DNA of 64,000 nt from Hofstenia miamia (Eukaryota; Xenacoelomorpha; Acoela), in NCBI GenBank assembly GCA_004352715.1, contig SCFE01000011.1, positions 1,879,796 to 1,943,795 of the forward strand, in the 5' to 3' direction. Below, in pieces: positions 59,894-64,000 of this stretch. Position 1 is the first letter of the stretch, and each line of letters starts with the position of its first letter. The position numbers and the translations under genes were made by a program. The notes under the pieces were generated by a model. That model made no database searches, was not told where the DNA came from, and saw only the letters and a list, made by a program, of their open reading frames with translations.

Positions 59894-60063
59894 CTTCTTA
59901 TTCGAACCCCAGGAACTCGTCAACTGTGTTTCAACTGTCCCTTTCAGACTTGTGTAGATTTGACACGTGAAATCGACCGCAGCTTTTGGATAACAAAGCG
60001 AGGTTGTGATGCCAGCACCAAAGATTGGATATAAAATGCGCTTAAGAACTGATTTATTTCTGC
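59894..60063 (-). CDS. MIC26/MIC27 (APOO/APOOL) family protein, downstream exon
   Basis: Minus-strand exon after the acceptor TTCTTTAG (60064-60071). It completes the Arg codon begun in the exon at 60487, then reads GRNKSVLKRILYPIFGAGIT and TSLCYPKAAVDF. This matches the second conserved part of the MIC26/MIC27 domain, where basic residues are followed by a hydrophobic, glycine-containing segment ending in a Tyr-Pro. I place the donor at GTTGTA (59888-59893), but the frame stays open past it, so the 3' border is uncertain. The protein family sits in the inner mitochondrial membrane in the MICOS complex and shapes cristae; APOOL has been reported to bind cardiolipin. No stop codon or terminal exon was identified. 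Confidence 0.8.
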
Positions 60064-60402
60064 CTAAAGAATAGAATGTTAAGGTCAAAATGCTAGAAAA
60101 ACTACACAATATCAATTAAAATACATTTTGCGAATATATCAGTAAAAATAGGTACAGCTGATGGTTAGGTACTACTAACTTATATGTTCTGCATTCATTC
60201 TTAGCATAACTTGTATAGGTGAATGATAATATTTGTATAACTGGCTGCATATATATACTAACACGACCGAAAATCTTGAGAAATTTTTTTGTATAATTAC
60301 ACACATATTAGTAAAAATTTTATTTAATAGCATGGCCATTTATGCATCATTTGATTGGTTCAATTTTATCAGTGGATGCAGAAAACCATTCTCAGATGCA
60401 CC

Positions 60403-60445
60403 TATATATATATAGAGAGAGAGAGAGAGAGAAAGAACGAGAGAG
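60403..60445. repeat. Compound (TA)n(GA)n microsatellite
   Basis: TATATATATA followed by about ten GA units and imperfect GAGA. Lies in the intron between two MICOS-gene exons. Confidence 0.9.
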
Positions 60446-60486
60446 CTGAGACATTATATTACAAATTAAAATTTTTTACAACTTAC

Positions 60487-60582
60487 GTGTAGTAGCTAAA
60501 ACAACCCCTGCTGCTGTTCCCAGGGTAATTATTCCTACCCGCGCAGAAATTCCTTCGTCTGTTTGAATGTAATGCACAGTAT
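60487..60582 (-). CDS. MIC26/MIC27 (APOO/APOOL) family protein, middle exon
   Basis: A 96-bp exon between a GTTTAG acceptor (60583-60588) and a GTAAGT donor (60481-60486) on the minus strand. Its ends are phase 1 in and phase 1 out, and both joins keep the frame open. It reads VHYIQTDEGISARVG then IITLGTAAGVVLATT: a helix, then a glycine-rich hydrophobic segment. In human APOO and APOOL the same layout occurs (short helix, 'P(R/K)VGVI', a glycine-rich membrane segment and a basic patch). This is the most diagnostic part for the family. I cannot tell MIC26 from MIC27. Confidence 0.85.
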
Positions 60583-60627
60583 CTAAACAAAATTATTACT
60601 AATACAGAAAATGCGAGAATGATTTAC

Positions 60628-60682
60628 CTCGAATAAACTTCTCACTTCGAGAGTACTCATTGCGCTGCAGATCGAAACTTTC
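60628..60682 (-). CDS. MIC26/MIC27 family protein, upstream exon
   Basis: A 55-bp minus-strand exon between ATTTAG (acceptor) and GTAAAT (donor). It reads ESFDLQRNEYSRSEKFIR, and its last base plus two bases of the next exon form an Asp codon. The reading is amphipathic and charged, as expected before the membrane segment. Exons farther 5' (start codon, mitochondrial targeting part) are not visible; the hAT element begins 92 bp upstream of this exon, so the upstream intron holds that insertion. Confidence 0.75.
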
Positions 60683-60811
60683 CTAAATAAAATAATAATC
60701 GCTGCCTGAATGGACGCCAAGTAAACGTGTTTTGAATTTATTTGTTGACGATGAATTTAGTAGCAGACATATCTCAGTGGCGGATTTGGGGGGGGGGGGG
60801 GNCCCCCCCCC

Positions 60812-61320
60812 CCCGACAAATAAACTGGCCATTACAGATTTTCATTTACATCAGTTATTAATAGAGACATATATTTGTACAGTACATAGAAATTTATGTT
60901 TGTCAGATAAAGAACGTCTACGTGAGTTAATTCATTTGGATTGGAGGGAAATTATAATGAGCATGGAAGAAGTTGGTGCAGCTTCATACCTTCAAAGTTT
61001 GTTAATTTAGCCAATGTATACCTTGAATCATGCATTTAGTCTCGAAGAAATCCAAGAAGATATCTGTTTTTCGTAATTCAAGATGTCAACATTTTTAACC
61101 AAAGTGCCAAAAGAATGAAAGTATATCAAGATACCATTGCAAAATTTAATGATTCTGAACCTCGAATTCAAATGTTTTCTAGAAAATTGAAATCATTTTG
61201 TGAAGCACGTTTTGTGGAATAAAGTACTCTTCTCTTGCAAATTTCATTGATTTGTTTGATATAAAGGTGAAAGCTCTTCATAGAACATCTGAAAAGTCAA
61301 ATGCAGAAAAGGCTGATAAT
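60812..61320 (+). pseudogene. hAT transposase, central fragment
   Basis: Starts in an open stretch with ITDFHLHQLLIETYIC, and MSMEEVGAASYLQSLL at its end. Stops and frame changes follow. Around 61120-61215 one frame reads YQDTIAKFNDSEPRIQMFS then KLKSFCEARFVE, which I compare with the part of zinc-finger-MYM-like hAT transposases just before the 'C.TRW' block. Inactive. The LINE fragment begins at about 61325. Confidence 0.65.
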
Positions 61321-61324
61321 GCCC

Positions 61325-62900
61325 ATAATGAGGGAAATATCATGGGTGTTGAAGAAGATGTCACATAGGCGAATCTGTGGGAAGGTGGCAGGTGGACCAG
61401 GGCAGAGAAATTCGAGGCGAAATAGGAATTGAAGAGATCAGCTTTTTCCAGATCCGAGTGAGCAGAAAGAAGGTTTCATTTTAAGCAGGGGAGGTCAGGT
61501 TTGGAGTGAAGGGAACACAAGAAAGAATAAGAGTCTTGAAGAGATCTAAATGAGAAGCCGGACAGCAGAGAGATTTGTCGAGTTCCATGAAGTTGATGAC
61601 GTCTTCTGCGAGAGAACAGAGTTTTAAAGAATCGGAAGGACCGGAACGGCGTTTGAGAGATTCGAGTTTATTCAAAGAATGTACAATAAGGGATGAGAAA
61701 TAGAAAGGGAGAGAAATACGCTTTTTCTGAAGACGAGGAACAAAGGATGATATAACTTGGTGAATGAAGGTGTAACAGTCATCAGCAGGGAAAGAGTCTT
61801 AAAAAATGGGGAAATGAAGAAGAAAGAGCAGCATTAGGAACGTTGAAGTCACCACAGACGAGGAGGAGTGGGAAATCCAAATTGATGAGAGTGATAGACT
61901 GATCATGAAATTATTCAAGCATGGAAGAAAAATCAGCAAGGGAATACGAATAGGACTGTTGGAAAGAGTGCTGTAAACACAGAGAAGAAAATTATGTGAT
62001 CACTGAGAACAACAGCACAGCTGCAACAGAAATCAAAGGAAAGAATCAGAGGAGAGGGGTGGATTTCAAGGTTAGAGCGAAGTGTTTCAATGAGAACACC
62101 AACCATGACGACCATTACAGCGATCCATAAGGGAGAAAACTTTAGGTCAGAAACAGAAGGACAAGCCAGGTTTCAGTAATGAAAATGAAATCAACAGGAG
62201 ACTGCAAGAAGAAACTGTAAAAAACTGAGACAACGGTTTAATGAGACAAGACTGTGCGCATTGGCGATCAAAAAAGAGAAAGCAGTGTTGTGATGAGGAG
62301 TAAGTTTCAAGCTAGGAGGTGCAGGTAGTCAATCATGACAAGAACCATCACACCGGCGGGGAAGAAGGCCAAAAGATTTGCGCTCAGTATCAGAGAGGCG
62401 ATAGAATCGGATCAAGAGCCCATCCGACCACACTTCATGATCCATGACAACATGATGAGACTCTTGACTACAGAAAGTATGGAAGGAATCCAATGAAGAG
62501 TCCGTCCGCGGTGGAATGCCAAGGGCGTCATCAAATTGGAGTGAGGAGGACGGAGGTGATCAGCAACATCAGAAGCAAAAACAGAGTTAGCGAAACTGAC
62601 AATATAGATGTGAGCTTTCCGAGGAGGATGTGACGAAGGCGATGAGGAGGAACAGACTGCTCCGGGCAGGCGGCAGCGCAGGAGACGGAGCAACACAGGA
62701 GCAGAATGTAAAGCAGGTGATTGGGACGTTTAGGAATGGTACGTGAGGCCGAAGCACTGTAGAAGAACATTTGAATTTGAATGGACAAGACATCGGAGGT
62801 GAATTTAGCAAGGGAGTCTCTGACAAGGATAAACAGGCCCATCCATCTCGGTTTCAGCAGGCGGAATTTTTTCAGCATAATTTTTTTAAAACAAATATTT
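61325..62900 (-). mobile_element. LINE fragment nested in the hAT element, 3' end missing
   Basis: Minus strand, related to 52146-54240. It includes NKLESLKRRSGPSD (61481-61675), the same connector as 53254-53976 but diverged. Further 5' is VCGDFNVPN (61839-61859 carries the GDFN codons), the 'GDFN' motif of the APE-type endonuclease, and IFITETWL near 62170-62200 from the same domain. The most 5' part (62412-62900) is probably ORF1 C-terminus and is not recognised in detail. At the left, RT sequence stops in the middle and hAT sequence resumes, so the LINE lacks its 3' end. Frames are broken throughout. Confidence 0.8.
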
Positions 62901-63155
62901 TGTTGGCTTAAACGACTTGTCACACAATTTCAAGTTGTGAATAAGGATATTAACAAAGCTATAAGTTTAATCATGTTGAGAAAGTACTGAGGAAATTACG
63001 ACCATTGTTTCCTAAAACATGTGGTAACATTTAGAGAATGGCCAAGGCTGATTTGTAGAAGTCACAATTAATTGAAAATGATATTAAATGGGAATCCGTT
63101 CAGTCCACAATTGAATGTTATTTACAATTGCTACTTTCTCTTATCAAAATTGAGA

Positions 63156-63245
63156 TTAACACTAGAACTGCCGAAATTTGCAATCAACTATGCTAAAACA
63201 TTCCAATTTCGGTTAATTTGACCAATTTGATGGTCTTAGTGTTAA
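63156..63245. mobile_element. 90-bp piggyBac-like MITE
   Basis: TTAACACTAGAACTGCCG at the left, with an imperfect inverse ending CTTAGTGTTAA at the right; TTAA at both ends is the target duplication. CCGAAATTTG and CAATTTCGG inside form a second hairpin arm pair. It lies in the hAT element between the LINE and the C-terminal transposase fragment. The left end resembles that at 18027. Confidence 0.65.
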
Positions 63246-63270
63246 GGCAGAAATTATGATTTGAAAAAGC

Positions 63271-63606
63271 ATGTCGTTAAGAGTTTGTGAATATAAAGGC
63301 CCAAACAACGGCCTAAGTGCACTAAATCTGTGGCTCTTTCAAGTATTTATTTATATTATTTGTATTATGGGCGTTAACATAGCTGAACCAGAAAGTATAT
63401 TTTATAAATTCAATTTGGTGTTATTGGCGCTGCAATCAACAATGACTGAAGAGCGACTCCAATACATAATAATTCTTGGTGTTGACAGAGAATTATGCTC
63501 TTCCACAGATGTGATTAAAGAATTCCTAAAGCATCCCAGGCGTCTTGGCATTTTTTTTGTTACACAGATTACATGTTTAATTGCACTTGCATTATCAAAT
63601 CACTAA
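63271..63606 (+). pseudogene. hAT transposase C-terminal fragment
   Basis: The frame reads LALQSTMTEERLQYIIILGV and continues DRELCSSTDVIKEF. 'L(R/Q)STMTEERL' followed by a hydrophobic helix and the R-D/E is typical of the hAT C-terminal dimerisation domain end. Upstream residues (63271-63420) are less clear and may not belong. It stops at 63604-63606, then the right TIR follows. It would pair with the central fragment at 60812-61320 if the LINE were removed, but part of the protein is missing. Confidence 0.7.
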
Positions 63607-63805
63607 GTGAACAGGTTTTTAATGTTGAGTGCGTTCATAAAATATGATTTATTTTTATGTTTCGTATTATTTATAATCATGTAGGATTGTATAAACCAGG
63701 TATAGACGGTATACAAAACTACCCTATGGCCTATATAGTAAAACTTTTTACTGCATCACTAATACCCCCAGGAGATTTATTCCTGAATCCGCCACTGACA
63801 TATCC

Positions 63806-64000
63806 GTATATTATTAACACTCATTGAAATAATACTTTAGCAGAAATTAGACTTGTCAGAATCGATATTCTTGAATTGTGAATTGAATTAAGAACATCCG
63901 AATCGGGTTTTGAGCTAAGTGTGTATTTCGAAGGTCTACTAGATGAATAGAATGACAATTGTGAAACAGGAACATGATTTTTTTCGCCAGTCATCACTAA
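63806..64000. other. Flank of the hAT element, no exon recognised
   Basis: AT-rich DNA; probably the upstream part of the MICOS-gene intron, but I see no exon here. Confidence 0.4.

Larger units (their letters stand above)
60775..63797 (+). mobile_element. hAT transposon remnant with nested insertions
   Basis: The left end is CAGTGGCGGATTTGGGGGGG. The right end, inverted, is CAGTGGCGGATTCAGG, giving a 12-bp TIR. The outer 8 bases are ACATATCT (60767-60774) and ACATATCC (63798-63805), an 8-bp target duplication with one change. Inside are transposase pieces at about 60800-61320 and 63271-63606, a LINE fragment and a small MITE. It lies 92 bp upstream of the most 5' visible MICOS-gene exon, on the intron side, so it is likely intronic. 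An N at 60802 separates a G-run from a C-run. Confidence 0.88.

Noticed and set aside
60787-60814. G-run/N/C-run as a possible quadruplex or hairpin signal
   Set aside because: G-runs near CAGTGGCGGAT ends are usual for this hAT type, and the N shows that the assembly is unsure here.

Overview
This window looks like a piece of a repeat-rich, AT-rich invertebrate (metazoan) nuclear genome in a fragmented short-read assembly. The evidence is split host exons with GT-AG borders, a Ty3/gypsy LTR element, non-LTR (LINE) fragments, hAT, Tc1/mariner and piggyBac-like DNA elements, many long (TA)n tracts and several N gaps. Nothing looks bacterial. I cannot name the species. One dispersed repeat (10.6-10.8 kb) resembles a type I associate with aquatic animals, but that is weak evidence.

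Host genes are few. The best is on the minus strand at 59.9-60.7 kb: three exons of a MIC26/MIC27 (APOO/APOOL) family subunit of the mitochondrial MICOS complex, spliced in a consistent frame. A second, unrecognised plus-strand gene is seen as two exons at 31.25 and 32.29 kb. It probably ends in an acidic C-terminal exon with a poly(A) signal at 49.8 kb.

Layout. 0-0.4 kb: a MITE with long terminal inverted repeats. 0.44-5.09 kb: a segment repeated almost exactly at 20.9-25.55 kb; it holds two MITEs and unrecognised DNA. 8.4-9.0 kb: hAT remnant. 11.7 kb: MITE rich in AGACGTCT. 16.4 kb: MITE of the GAGCC family inside a TA tract. 19.6-20.6 kb: decayed Tc1/mariner transposase. 28.3-29.6 kb: DNA element between TA tracts. 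33.7 and 47.4-48.2 kb: pieces of a hAT-type non-autonomous element. 34.8-37.2 kb: ~339-bp satellite in both orientations. 39.36-43.41 kb: a complete but defective Ty3/gypsy element with a perfect 5-bp target duplication. 45.1 kb: foldback element. 48.3 and 51.2 kb: TTAA-bounded MITEs. 52.1-54.2 kb: LINE on the minus strand. 55.9-56.9 kb: two more LINE pieces. 60.78-63.80 kb: a hAT element, probably within an intron of the MICOS gene, carrying a nested LINE fragment and a small piggyBac-like MITE.

Several of the strongest signals are about the assembly. A Nextera/Tn5 adapter end lies at 21863-21878. Two copies of a 4.65-kb block meet single-N joins. Two gap fills are flanked by short repeats. 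The 8-bp target duplication of one hAT-type element is split between 33.7 and 48.2 kb, suggesting that the intervening ~14 kb was scaffolded into the element; removing it would bring the exons of the second host gene close together. I did not find a convincing new biological system. The most biologically interesting items are the MICOS gene with its nested intronic insertions, the Ty3/gypsy element whose LTRs look young while its genes are broken, and the set of MITE families.
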